Source: Peptococcaceae bacterium UBA5767
GTDB taxonomy: Bacteria; Bacillota; TC1; UBA5767
Assembly: GCA_002418765.1 (NCBI GenBank)
Contig: DIET01000022.1
Coordinates: forward strand, 1-60,620
Direction: 5' to 3'
Length of the DNA stretch: 60,620 nt
Positions 16,043-24,501 of this stretch are shown here, piece by piece. A program made the position numbers and the translations under genes. The stretch's first letter is position 1, and each line of letters opens with the position of its first letter. Below the pieces are notes generated by a model, which was not told the origin of the DNA, did no database searches, and saw only the letters and a list, made by a program, of their open reading frames with translations.

Positions 16043-16665
16043 TGGAAAGCAAAGTATTTACTGCCAAAACAGTAGAAGATGCTGTCACCGATGCATTAAA
16101 AGAATTTCGTGTTTTGCGAGATGAAGTAGAAATTGAAATCTTGGCTGAACCCAAAAGTGGTTTGTTTGGACTGTTGGGAACCAAGGATGCAGCCATACGG
16201 GTAACCAAGATCGATAAGCCCAGCAAGAATGTGACAGCGATTGAATTTTTGGAAAACGTCTGCGAAGCCATGGGAATCGAAGTGAGCATCCAGGTAGAGG
16301 ACAAAGGCGATTATACGTATCTTAGTATTCAGGGGAATGCGTTGGGTGTACTGATCGGACGTCGAGGTGAAACGCTGGATGCGCTGCAGTATCTTCTCAA
16401 TCTGGCTGTCAACAGACAGACTGGAGAGAAACCACATATTATTTTGGATGTAGAAGGCTATCGCGACAAGCGCCGGGAAACGCTGGAGCGATTGGCTGGC
16501 AATTTGGCCAAGAAGGCCAAACGTACACAGCGAAGCATTGTGCTTGAGCCGATGAATCCGCAGGAAAGAAGGATTATCCATACTACCTTGCAGAATCATC
16601 CTTATGTTTCTACGGCCAGTGAAGGCGAAGAACCCTATCGCAAAGTGGTCATCAAACTAAAGTAA
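16042..16665 (+). CDS. jag: RNA-binding protein Jag/KhpB (SpoIIIJ-associated)
   Basis: Three-domain RNA-binding protein of 207 residues: Jag-N at residues 1-50, KH domain with GVLIGRRGETLDALQYLL, and C-terminal R3H domain with RRETLERLAGNLAKKA and MNPQERRIIH. KhpB proteins act with KhpA in post-transcriptional control linked to cell division. The start is ATG 16042, overlapping the yidC stop (TAATG), with GAGGAG upstream. A strong terminator follows. Confidence 0.95.
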   Translation: MESKVFTAKTVEDAVTDALKEFRVLRDEVEIEILAEPKSGLFGLLGTKDAAIRVTKIDKPSKNVTAIEFLENVCEAMGIEVSIQVEDKGDYTYLSIQGNALGVLIGRRGETLDALQYLLNLAVNRQTGEKPHIILDVEGYRDKRRETLERLAGNLAKKAKRTQRSIVLEPMNPQERRIIHTTLQNHPYVSTASEGEEPYRKVVIKLK

Positions 16666-16669
16666 AGCC

Positions 16670-16698
16670 AAGCCCAGTAATTCGTTACTGGGCTTTTT
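16670..16698 (+). terminator. Terminator between jag and mnmE
   Basis: AAGCCCAGTAA-TTC-GTTACTGGGCTT forms a near-perfect stem followed by TTT. The mnmE ribosome site AAGGAG begins directly after it (16699), leaving no room for a promoter between them. Expression of mnmE therefore needs readthrough or a promoter within jag. Confidence 0.85.
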
Positions 16699-16711
16699 AA
16701 GGAGAAAAATC

Positions 16712-18085
16712 ATGGATACAACCATTGTGGCCATAGCGACGGCGCATGGACAAGGGGGTATTGGTATTGTGCGTGTCAGTGGGCCGGCGGCACTTTCACT
16801 GGTGGCGTCTTTGTTTCGGCCTTACAATGAGAAAAGCTGGGCCCATAGAAGGCCCAGACAACTCTATTTGGGCACCATTTCAGATCAGGGTCTAGATATC
16901 GACCAGGTGATGTGTGTTTATATGCCTTCGCCCAGAAGTTATACGGGGGAGGATGTTGTGGAGATACATTCTCATGGTGGTTCTTTGGTCCTGCATCGTA
17001 TTCTGAGTGCTTTGTTGAAACAAGGTGCGGTCATGGCTGAGGCGGGAGAATTTACCAAACGAGCTTTTTTAAATGGACGTTTGGATTTGGTACAGGCTGA
17101 ATCTGTAATCGACATTATTGAAGCCAATAACAATCAGGGACTCACCATGGCCTTGTCCCAGTTAAAGGGGAATTTGAGTGAGGAGATTGAGCGGTTGGCA
17201 CAGATTCTTAAGCGCTTGATTGCTTTTTTGGAGGCATCACTTGATTTTCCTGAAGATGAAATTGATCGTTTAGACGATGAGATCGTAAGTGCTTCAGTCA
17301 CTGAAGTGGAGGGTTCGATTCAGAGGCTTTTGGCTACCTATCAACAGGGTAGGCTTTATAAAGATGGTATTCGGACAGCGATTATTGGACGGCCCAATGT
17401 TGGCAAGTCCAGTTTATTGAATGTGCTATTACAGGAATCGAGAGCAATTGTCACGGATATGCCAGGCACCACACGCGATACCATCGAAGAGGTTCTTAAT
17501 TTGGGGTCTTTATGTTTGCGTGTGGTGGATACAGCTGGTATTCGGGAAACTGTTGACGAAGTGGAAATGATGGGTGTAGCCAAATCTATTGAGGTGATGC
17601 AAGAAGCAGATCTGATCTTATGGGTCTTGGACGCCCAGGTTGGTCTAACACCACAAGATGAGATGTTGTACCAGCGTATTGAACGGACAGGGACGCCAGT
17701 CTTGGCTTTGTGGAACAAGATTGACTTGGTGGATCCCAGCCAAATGGATCCATGGCCACTTTCGGAGGTTGATGTGGTGCATATTTCTGCGAAATATGAT
17801 ACAGGTCTGGATAAGTTGCTACAGAAGATAGAAGCAAAGCTTACCATGGAGTCTATGTTGCCTGTTGATGGAAAGATGATCACCAGATATAGGCACTATC
17901 AGCTCCTACTGCAGGCAGAGGAAGACTTGCAAGCCTATGATTTGGCTGTCGCATCAGGTTTGCCCTTGGATTTTCAAAGCATTGATCTGCGATCAGCGTA
18001 TGATCGACTTAATGAGATATTGGGCAAAGAGGGAACAGAAGAAATTTTTGATTTGATATTTAAAGAATTTTGTTTGGGAAAGTAG
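16712..18085 (+). CDS. mnmE: tRNA modification GTPase MnmE
   Basis: With MnmG, installs the cmnm5 group on wobble uridine 34 of certain tRNAs. The N-terminal folate-binding domain has GGIGIVRVSGPAA. The inserted G domain has GRPNVGKSSLLN, DTAGIRE and NKIDL. The C-terminus ends FCLGK, the variant of the catalytic FCIGK tail. The 457-residue length is normal. It is followed after 7 bases by mnmG. Confidence 0.98.
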   Translation: MDTTIVAIATAHGQGGIGIVRVSGPAALSLVASLFRPYNEKSWAHRRPRQLYLGTISDQGLDIDQVMCVYMPSPRSYTGEDVVEIHSHGGSLVLHRILSALLKQGAVMAEAGEFTKRAFLNGRLDLVQAESVIDIIEANNNQGLTMALSQLKGNLSEEIERLAQILKRLIAFLEASLDFPEDEIDRLDDEIVSASVTEVEGSIQRLLATYQQGRLYKDGIRTAIIGRPNVGKSSLLNVLLQESRAIVTDMPGTTRDTIEEVLNLGSLCLRVVDTAGIRETVDEVEMMGVAKSIEVMQEADLILWVLDAQVGLTPQDEMLYQRIERTGTPVLALWNKIDLVDPSQMDPWPLSEVDVVHISAKYDTGLDKLLQKIEAKLTMESMLPVDGKMITRYRHYQLLLQAEEDLQAYDLAVASGLPLDFQSIDLRSAYDRLNEILGKEGTEEIFDLIFKEFCLGK

Positions 18086-18092
18086 GTTGACC

Positions 18093-20006
18093 ATGGCAGG
18101 ATTGGAACGACAATTTCAAACCATTGTTATCGGTGCGGGGCATGCAGGTTGCGAAGCTGCTTTGGCCAGTGCTCGTCTTGGAGCAGATACCTTGCTTCTA
18201 ACGTTGAACATTGACCATATTGCTTTGATGCCTTGTAATCCTTCTATTGGGGGACCAGCGAAGGGTCATTTGGTGCGTGAAATCGATGCTTTGGGCGGAG
18301 AGATGGGCAAGGTTACCGATCGTTCACTGATCCAGATTCGTATGCTGAATACCAGAAAAGGTCCGGCGGTTCGTGCATTGCGGGCGCAGGTGGATAAACT
18401 TGCGTATCAGCATCAAATGCGTAAGGCTCTTTTCTCGCAATCAGGTTTGACCATCAAGCAAGAAGCGGTGACGGAGCTTATGTACCACGAAGATGGGTCT
18501 GTTTCTGGCGTGAAGACAATATATGGCGCATCATATCATGCGCAGAGCATTATCCTGACCAGCGGTACCTACCTAAAGGGTAGGATCATCATTGGGGATC
18601 TTAAGGTAGAAGGAGGCCCCCAGGGACAGCATAGTGCTGAGAACTTGACTGCTTCACTGGAACGAAGGGGTATAGAGATTGGTCGATTTAAAACAGGGAC
18701 TCCGGCACGAGTAGATCAGAGATCTGTCGATTTGGAGAAAATGGTACGACAACCTTCAGATGAAGAACCTTGGCATTTTTCATTTGAAGAAGTGGAGAGG
18801 CAGTCTTTTATGGTGCCTTGTTATTTGACCTATACCAATGAGGATACGCATGAGTTGATCCGTCAGAATATTCACAGGGCTCCCCTTTATTGTGGTCTCA
18901 TCCATAGTTTGGGTCCCAGATATTGTCCATCTATCGAGGACAAGGTGATGCGTTTTCCCGATAAGAAGATGCACCAAATTTTTGTAGAACCGGAAGGTTA
19001 TGAGTCGTCTGAGCTTTATATTCAAGGCTTGTCTACGAGTCTTCCTCTGGATGTTCAGGTACAAATGCTGCATACGATTCCGGGATTGGAACGAGCGGAA
19101 ATAATCAGGCCAGCTTACGCCATTGAGTATGATTATGTCGATCCTGTACAGTTGCATTCTACCTTGGAAATGAAGGTCATTCCGGGTTTGTATTGCGCTG
19201 GTCAGATCAATGGTACTTCCGGCTATGAGGAAGCGGCAGCGCAGGGATTGGTGGCTGGTATCAACGCAGCGCGAAGGGTGAAAGGAGAGCCACCAATCAT
19301 TTTAGAGCGTAGTGGCAGTTACATTGGTGTCCTGATTGATGATTTGGTGACCAAAGGGACCAATGAACCATATCGCATGTTTACTGCACGCTCCGAGTAT
19401 CGGTTACTTTTGAGACAGGACAATGCTGACATGAGACTGACTCCCATGGGCTATGAGATAGGTCTTATTGCCAAGGAACGTTATTCCTTATTTTTACAGA
19501 AAATGGAAAATATAGAGATCGAAATAGAAAGAATTGAAGCCATCACAGTCAGTCCCAAAGAGGAATCCTTGCAGGCATATCTGCAAATGAAAGGTTCTTC
19601 TGCGCTTACTCAGGGGTATGGTTTACAGGAGCTGTTGAAGAGACCGGAACTGGACTATGACTTGGTCAGACAGTTTTATCCCTCACCTATGGAACTGAGT
19701 GCCGAGGAAATCGAACAAGTCACTTTGCAGCTGAAGTATGCTGGCTATATTGCCAAGCAGCGAGAGCAGATTCAGCGCTTTGCCAAGTTGGAGAAAAAGC
19801 AGTTGCCCCCTGATCTTGATTACGATGATGTTCGGGGCCTGACAACGGAGGCCAGACAGAAATTGCATAAAATGTGCCCTTTGTCGATAGGGCAAGCCTC
19901 GAGGATATCCGGTGTATCACCGGCTGATATCACCGTGCTACTGATTCATCTGGAAAAAAGAAAGCGAAGTAATGCAGAAACTGAAGAACGAATTAGCAAA
20001 ATATAA
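18093..20006 (+). CDS. mnmG: tRNA modification FAD protein MnmG (GidA)
   Basis: FAD partner of MnmE. The dinucleotide site VIGAGHAGCEAALASARLG is at the N-terminus, followed by PCNPSIGGPAKGHLVREID and the C-terminal GidA helical domain. I favour the ATG at 18093 (637 residues) over the TTG at 18087, because TAGG lies six bases before it. The end overlaps rsmG by 35 bases, which suggests coupled translation. Confidence 0.98.
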   Translation: MAGLERQFQTIVIGAGHAGCEAALASARLGADTLLLTLNIDHIALMPCNPSIGGPAKGHLVREIDALGGEMGKVTDRSLIQIRMLNTRKGPAVRALRAQVDKLAYQHQMRKALFSQSGLTIKQEAVTELMYHEDGSVSGVKTIYGASYHAQSIILTSGTYLKGRIIIGDLKVEGGPQGQHSAENLTASLERRGIEIGRFKTGTPARVDQRSVDLEKMVRQPSDEEPWHFSFEEVERQSFMVPCYLTYTNEDTHELIRQNIHRAPLYCGLIHSLGPRYCPSIEDKVMRFPDKKMHQIFVEPEGYESSELYIQGLSTSLPLDVQVQMLHTIPGLERAEIIRPAYAIEYDYVDPVQLHSTLEMKVIPGLYCAGQINGTSGYEEAAAQGLVAGINAARRVKGEPPIILERSGSYIGVLIDDLVTKGTNEPYRMFTARSEYRLLLRQDNADMRLTPMGYEIGLIAKERYSLFLQKMENIEIEIERIEAITVSPKEESLQAYLQMKGSSALTQGYGLQELLKRPELDYDLVRQFYPSPMELSAEEIEQVTLQLKYAGYIAKQREQIQRFAKLEKKQLPPDLDYDDVRGLTTEARQKLHKMCPLSIGQASRISGVSPADITVLLIHLEKRKRSNAETEERISKI

Positions 20007-20679
20007 TATATTTCTCACGGAAGAACAGGAAGCAAAGATGGAGCAATTTTCTCACTTGTTTCAAGCTGTGAATGCTCAAATGAATTTATCCTCGATTCGA
20101 AATCCGAATGAAGTGGAAATGAAGCACTTTTTGGATTCCTTGCTCCTAGCCCATTATGGACAGATCGGCCAGCAGAAACAGCTTTTGGATTTGGGTACCG
20201 GAGGAGGATTCCCTGGTATTCCTATCAAGATTCAGCATCCGATGATGCATGTTTCCTTTTTGGATTCGGTGAAAAAAAAATTGAATTTTGTCCGAGAAGC
20301 CTGTTATAAATTACATATCGATGAAGTTTCTTTTTGTGATTTGCGTGCCGAGGAGGCAGGAAGAGGCCTTTGGCGCTCATCCCAAGATGTGGTGGTGGCC
20401 AGAGCCGTGGCGTATCTTCCGGTATTGCTTGAGTATGCGATGCCTTTGCTTAGGGTGGGCGGAACGCTGGTGGCGGCCAAAATTGATAGAGATGATGAGG
20501 AGCGTCGTGATTCCCAAAAGGCATTGCGGCTCCTGGGTGCGGAATTAACGTCCGTGCATCGGTATTCTATTCCAGGTGCAAAAGAGAGCCGCCAGGTGCT
20601 GGTTATCTACAAACACCGGGCTACAGATGATCGATTCCCTCGTGCCGTCGGGGTGCCAGCAAAAAGTCCGTTGAAGTGA
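19972..20679 (+). CDS. rsmG: 16S rRNA m7G527 methyltransferase RsmG (GidB)
   Basis: SAM-dependent methyltransferase acting on G527 of 16S rRNA. The SAM motif is LLDLGTGGGFPGIPIKI, followed by FLDSVKKKLNFV and the RAVAYLPVLLEY region. The 235-residue length is usual. The start lies inside mnmG (35-base overlap) with a poor ribosome site, which fits translational coupling. An intrinsic terminator follows. Confidence 0.96.
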   Translation: MQKLKNELAKYNIFLTEEQEAKMEQFSHLFQAVNAQMNLSSIRNPNEVEMKHFLDSLLLAHYGQIGQQKQLLDLGTGGGFPGIPIKIQHPMMHVSFLDSVKKKLNFVREACYKLHIDEVSFCDLRAEEAGRGLWRSSQDVVVARAVAYLPVLLEYAMPLLRVGGTLVAAKIDRDDEERRDSQKALRLLGAELTSVHRYSIPGAKESRQVLVIYKHRATDDRFPRAVGVPAKSPLK

Positions 20680-20708
20680 TATTTTGGCGAAATGTACTTC
20701 CGGTTCTA

Positions 20709-20717
20709 TGCTATAAT
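20709..20717 (+). promoter_or_regulatory. Extended -10 promoter for parA
   Basis: TGCTATAAT (TATAAT at 20712-20717) without a good -35. A transcript from here would begin near 20724, inside the 5' arm of the rsmG terminator, so it could not form the full hairpin and would escape termination. Confidence 0.6.
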
Positions 20718-20747
20718 AAATCAAGCAGGGTTTGCTTGATTTTTTTT
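20718..20747 (+). terminator. Intrinsic terminator of the mnmE-mnmG-rsmG unit
   Basis: A 10-base-pair stem (AAATCAAGCA / TGCTTGATTT, loop GGGTT) is followed by a run of eight T. It separates rsmG from parA and overlaps the transcription start predicted for parA. Confidence 0.9.
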
Positions 20748-20760
20748 GTGGAGGATGCTT

Positions 20761-21522
20761 ATGGGTAGAATTATTGCAGTGACCAATCAAAAAGGTGGCG
20801 TAGCCAAGACGACGACCACGGTAAATTTAAGCGCTTGTTTGGCCAGCATGGGCAAAAAAGTGCTTATAGTGGATTCTGATCCACAGGGCAATGCCACCAG
20901 CGGGATAGGCATCCAGAAGTATGAGCTTACGGAATGTTATTATGACGTTTTGATCAATGATGAGTCGGTGGATGCTTTGATTTTGCCTACATTGATTCCT
21001 GGTTTGGAGATTCTTCCAGCAACTTTGCAACTGGCGGGTGCGGAAGTGGAGCTGGTTGGGAAGAAGGAACGAGAATATTTGGCAAAAAAGGCTCTATTGT
21101 CTCAGAAGGACCGTTATGACTACATCTTGATGGATTGTCCTCCTTCTTTGGGTCTTTTGACTATCAATGCTCTGACAGCGGCAGATAGTTATCTTATTCC
21201 TGTACAGGCTGAATACTATGCCTTGGAGGGGCTTACCTTGCTGCTTAAGACGATTGATTCCATAAAGCGGTCGTCCAATCCAGGATTGCGTTTGGAAGGG
21301 GTTCTGCTCACCATGTATGATCGACGCACGAATCTTTCTAATCAAGTGGAAGATGAGGTGCGGGCCTACTTCAAAGATAAGCTCTATCAGACTTTGATTC
21401 CAAAGAACATCAAGTTGGCCGAGGCGCCCAGTTTCGGGCTCCCCATTTGTCTCTATGATAAAACTTCAACAGGCTGTGAAGCCTATGATAGTTTAGCAAA
21501 GGAAGTGTTGAACCATGGTTAA
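20761..21522 (+). CDS. parA: Chromosome partitioning ATPase ParA (Soj)
   Basis: Deviant Walker ATPase that with ParB and parS segregates or regulates the origin region. The P-loop is KGGVAKTTTT (residues 11-20), with Ala where Gly is usual; the signature Lys11 and catalytic Lys16 are kept. VDSDPQGNATSG and DYILMDCPPSLGLLT are the other ATPase motifs. The start is the ATG at 20761, six bases behind GGAGG. parB overlaps its end by 8 bases. Confidence 0.96.
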   Translation: MGRIIAVTNQKGGVAKTTTTVNLSACLASMGKKVLIVDSDPQGNATSGIGIQKYELTECYYDVLINDESVDALILPTLIPGLEILPATLQLAGAEVELVGKKEREYLAKKALLSQKDRYDYILMDCPPSLGLLTINALTAADSYLIPVQAEYYALEGLTLLLKTIDSIKRSSNPGLRLEGVLLTMYDRRTNLSNQVEDEVRAYFKDKLYQTLIPKNIKLAEAPSFGLPICLYDKTSTGCEAYDSLAKEVLNHG

Positions 21523-22363
21523 GAAAGCGCTGGGTCGCGGGTTGGGTGCCTTAATGCCTACAGAAACTGCAGAATTTCAGGAGACTGAGGGCTTGCGCAA
21601 TATTGATTTGACCAAGATTCGTCCCAATGCTCATCAGCCTCGAAAAGAATTTTCTCAGGAATCTTTGGAGGAGCTGGCAGTAAGTATCAAAGAAAAGGGA
21701 CTGATTCAACCGGTTGTCGTAGTTAAGAAGGATGGTTACTATGAATTGGTTTCGGGTGAGCGACGAATGCGGGCGGCAAGAATAGCCAAGCTGAAAGAGA
21801 TCCCTGCGATTATACGCGATTATGATGAGCGTGATAAGGCTGAGATTGCTTTGATTGAAAATATACAACGAGAGGATCTCAATAAAATAGAGGAGGCCAT
21901 GGCGTATAAGGCATTGATGACAGAGTTTGCTTTGACCCAGGAACAGATGTCTTCCAAGGTGGGGAAAAGTCGGGCGCATATTGCCAATACAGTTCGGTTG
22001 CTGGATCTATCACGAGGTGCTAAGGAATATTTGCAACGATCTTTGATTTCTCCTGGTCACGCCAGAGCTCTGCTGACCTTGGCACCATCAGAACAGGTGG
22101 AAATGTGTGAGCAGATTGTAAAGAAGGATTGGTCGGTTCGCGCAGTGGAAAGGGAAATACAGCGCAGACGTCAAGTCCATCAGGATGAAGACCGTCAAGC
22201 TGTAGAGATTCCTCTAGAGATCCAAGCGTTTCAAGAACAACTGGAAGAAAAATTGGCGACCAGAGTTAAGATTCATTATGGATCTCAACGAGGGAGTATT
22301 CAAATTGAATATTATTCTGAGGATGATTTGTTGAGGCTGTCGGATATTCTATTGCAATTGTGA
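21515..22363 (+). CDS. parB: Chromosome partitioning protein ParB (Spo0J)
   Basis: CTP-dependent parS-binding clamp. The N-terminal domain has the CTP-binding motif SGERRMRAARIA and the ENIQREDLNKIEEA box. A helix-turn-helix follows (FALTQEQMSSKVGKSRAHIA), then a C-terminal dimerisation segment. At 282 residues it is normal. Its start overlaps parA, and its stop codon is directly followed by a parS site. Confidence 0.97.
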   Translation: MVKKALGRGLGALMPTETAEFQETEGLRNIDLTKIRPNAHQPRKEFSQESLEELAVSIKEKGLIQPVVVVKKDGYYELVSGERRMRAARIAKLKEIPAIIRDYDERDKAEIALIENIQREDLNKIEEAMAYKALMTEFALTQEQMSSKVGKSRAHIANTVRLLDLSRGAKEYLQRSLISPGHARALLTLAPSEQVEMCEQIVKKDWSVRAVEREIQRRRQVHQDEDRQAVEIPLEIQAFQEQLEEKLATRVKIHYGSQRGSIQIEYYSEDDLLRLSDILLQL

Positions 22364-22379
22364 TGTTTCACGTGAAACA
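22364..22379. promoter_or_regulatory. parS centromere site
   Basis: TGTTTCACGTGAAACA, a perfect 16-base palindrome identical to the Bacillus parS consensus, starts at the base after the parB TGA. ParB would nucleate here and spread, which could also affect parAB transcription. Confidence 0.95.
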
Positions 22380-22397
22380 AGAGAAAAATAGGGAAAT

Positions 22398-22910
22398 ATG
22401 ATGAGCATCTATATTTTTATTTTTGTAGCGAAAATTATTGAAATATCTATGATGACGGTTCGTACAGTGATGATGACCAAAGGTGAGAAACTTTATGCCG
22501 GCATTATCGGTATGTTTGAAGTGTCCATTTGGCTTTACTTGATGAGTACCATCTTAAGCAATGTACAGTCGGATCCCTTGCGTGTGGTCGCTTATGCCAT
22601 GGGTTTTGGATGTGGTATTTATTTGGGCAGTATGCTAGAAGAAAAAATTGGAGTAGGCTTGGTCACGATTCATGTGATTGCTGGGGTGCAGGAAGGTATG
22701 CGCATTGCTAGCATCTTGAGGGCTAACAATATTGCCGTAACCAATTTAAAAGGGGAGGGAAGAGACGCGGGTAAAAGTGTCTTGATGGTACATATAAAGC
22801 GTCGTAGAAAGAAGGAAGCCATTTCGCGAATCAAGGAATCGTCCCAGGACGCGTTCATTACTGTTTATGATGTAAAGAGCATTGCTGGTGGGTATGGACT
22901 TAAAAAATAA
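22398..22910 (+). CDS. DUF2179/UPF0316 membrane protein
   Basis: 170 residues with three hydrophobic N-terminal segments (from IYIFIFVAKIIEISMM to VVAYAMGFGCGIYLGSML), then a soluble C-terminal domain of about 65 residues with a YDVKSIAGGYG ending. This matches the UPF0316 family (YebE-like), for which no biochemical role is established. The ATG may be 22398 or 22401; the ribosome site is weak (GGGAAAT). It lies 18 bases past parS and precedes a bidirectional terminator. Confidence 0.85.
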   Translation: MMSIYIFIFVAKIIEISMMTVRTVMMTKGEKLYAGIIGMFEVSIWLYLMSTILSNVQSDPLRVVAYAMGFGCGIYLGSMLEEKIGVGLVTIHVIAGVQEGMRIASILRANNIAVTNLKGEGRDAGKSVLMVHIKRRRKKEAISRIKESSQDAFITVYDVKSIAGGYGLKK

Positions 22911-22929
22911 TTACTATTAAGCGAAATAA

Positions 22930-22960
22930 AAAACAAGGCATCCGGAGATGCCTTGTTTTA
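22930..22960. terminator. Bidirectional terminator between convergent genes
   Basis: AAACAAGGCATC-CGGA-GATGCCTTGTTT forms a 12 to 13 base-pair perfect stem with A tracts and T tracts on either side. It can end the DUF2179 transcript on the plus strand and the BMP lipoprotein transcript on the minus strand. Confidence 0.9.
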
Positions 22961-22966
22961 TCTTCC

Positions 22967-24004
22967 TTAATCTAAAATCGTAATACTTCCTGCGGCCAAT
23001 TCTGCTTCAATTTCAGCCATGCGATCCTTGACTTCTTGTGGTACAAAGTCTTCAAAATCGTGATAGCTGGAGAAGAATACAACCCCTTCTTTCACGCCTA
23101 GGCGGAATGTCTCAGGAGTCAGATTGCCCTCCATGAATGTTTTGTAAGCGAAATCAAAAGCAATGGGAACTTCTTTAAGAACAGAAACGACAACGGCAGA
23201 GGGAGCCACGTCAAATTGATCTTGGTTGGCGCCAATGGCGTATACACCGCGGTCTTCACAGGCTTCAATAGAGCCTAGACCAGCTTGGTTGGCGATAGCA
23301 GCCACATAATCTGCACCTTGATCGATGAAGGCCAAAGCAGTTTCTTTGGCCGCATTCACATCTTCAAATGAGCCCGTCATGCTGGATAAAACTTCAATCT
23401 CAGGGTCAGCATAAGCAGCCCCTGCTTCAAATCCTTTTACGGCATTGGTGATGGGTGGAATTTCTGCTCCACCGATAACGCCAACGGTGCCAGTTTCAGT
23501 CATCAGAGCGGCAAAGGCGCCCATCAAAAATCCTTGTTGCTCATCTGCTACTTGTACGCAAGCTAGATTGGGTGCAGCCGGTGCGTTTCCGTTGATTAAA
23601 ACGAACATGGATTCTGGATAATCGGCAGCAACCACTGTGATGGCATCTGTAAATTGAGACCCATGACCAAAAATCAAATCATAACCCATAGTGGCATAGC
23701 TACGGAAGACTTCTTCCATATCAGACTGGGCGATAGATTCAGAAAAACTGACTTCAGCTCCATAGTTGGCTTCAATGAGATTAAGACCTGCATAAGCTGA
23801 AGCATTCCAGCCCATATCATTGATGGGGCCATTCAGTACCAAAGCCACAGAGGGAACTTCTTCAGGAGCTTCTACCGCTGGTTCTTCACCTTCAGCAGGT
23901 TCTTCTACAGCGGGTTCTTCAGCGGCACCACCGGAACAAGCAGTCAGGGATACCAGCATAACAAGTACCAAAAACAATACAACACCTTTAAATCGTTTCT
24001 TCAT
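22967..24004 (-). CDS. BMP-family substrate-binding lipoprotein, orphan
   Basis: Extracytoplasmic substrate-binding protein of the BMP/PnrA type, whose known members bind purine nucleosides. The signal peptide runs to a lipobox LTAC (Cys at residue 23). A Glu/Pro/Ala-rich linker follows (residues about 27-50), then the periplasmic-binding fold starting at SVALVLNGPINDMGWN. No ABC ATPase or permease lies beside it. The nearest are at 39240-42809, next to a related lipoprotein sharing the GPIND..WN.SAY.GL stretch. It may therefore feed that importer or a distant one (inference). Ribosome site GGAGGA precedes the ATG. Confidence 0.93.
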   Translation of the reverse strand: MKKRFKGVVLFLVLVMLVSLTACSGGAAEEPAVEEPAEGEEPAVEAPEEVPSVALVLNGPINDMGWNASAYAGLNLIEANYGAEVSFSESIAQSDMEEVFRSYATMGYDLIFGHGSQFTDAITVVAADYPESMFVLINGNAPAAPNLACVQVADEQQGFLMGAFAALMTETGTVGVIGGAEIPPITNAVKGFEAGAAYADPEIEVLSSMTGSFEDVNAAKETALAFIDQGADYVAAIANQAGLGSIEACEDRGVYAIGANQDQFDVAPSAVVVSVLKEVPIAFDFAYKTFMEGNLTPETFRLGVKEGVVFFSSYHDFEDFVPQEVKDRMAEIEAELAAGSITILD

Positions 24005-24236
24005 AATATCCTCCTCTAGTTTAGATGTCTAACAACATTAGTAAATATTCGCTCTTTAGGTTTAAAATCCTTTAAAATCATAAAAAATATTTTTCGATGT
24101 AAAAGAAGATTGATGCGGAGGCTTCATGAACTATAGACGAAAGAACATGGGTCAGAGGTTAAGTTTTTCAGTAAATAAACAATTGGGACTTGTTCTTTTG
24201 ACACTTTTTTAGGATAATGTCCAAGGAGGGCAGGTC

Positions 24237-24494
24237 ATGGAGCATTTTAAATTTTTTCAAAACAGCCAGTGTGAGTATTTTCCTTGTCATGAAGGTATTG
24301 ATCGAGATACGTTTAACTGTCTATTTTGCTTTTGTCCTTTGTATATGTTAGGAGATCAATGTGGAGGAAATTTTATTTACAATAAAAAAGGAATTAAGGA
24401 CTGCAGTCATTGTACACTGCCACATGAGGCAGGGGGCTATGAATATATCATGGAGAAAATAGATTTGGTCGTGGAATTGACCAAGCATAAATAG
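24237..24494 (+). CDS. Cysteine-rich small domain protein (zf-like)
   Basis: 85 residues with ordered cysteines: C13, C17, C28, C31, C33, then CGGNF, DCSHC and a conserved LPHEAGGYEYI tail. This matches the cysteine-rich small domain family (PF04071), which probably binds a metal and is of unknown function. A strong AAGGAGGG precedes the ATG. It ends 7 bases before lipA, so the two are likely one operon. A link to Fe-S or metal handling for LipA is possible but unproven. Confidence 0.8.
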   Translation: MEHFKFFQNSQCEYFPCHEGIDRDTFNCLFCFCPLYMLGDQCGGNFIYNKKGIKDCSHCTLPHEAGGYEYIMEKIDLVVELTKHK

Positions 24495-24501
24495 GAGAAT
24501 T

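Noticed and set aside
20761..21522. Ala in place of Gly in the ParA P-loop (KGGVAKTT)
   Set aside because: Both functional lysines are kept; I judged it a tolerated variant and not an inactive ATPase.
24005..24236. Purine riboswitch upstream of the BMP lipoprotein genes
   Set aside because: The conserved core of purine riboswitches is not recognisable here nor in the leader at 37945-38112.
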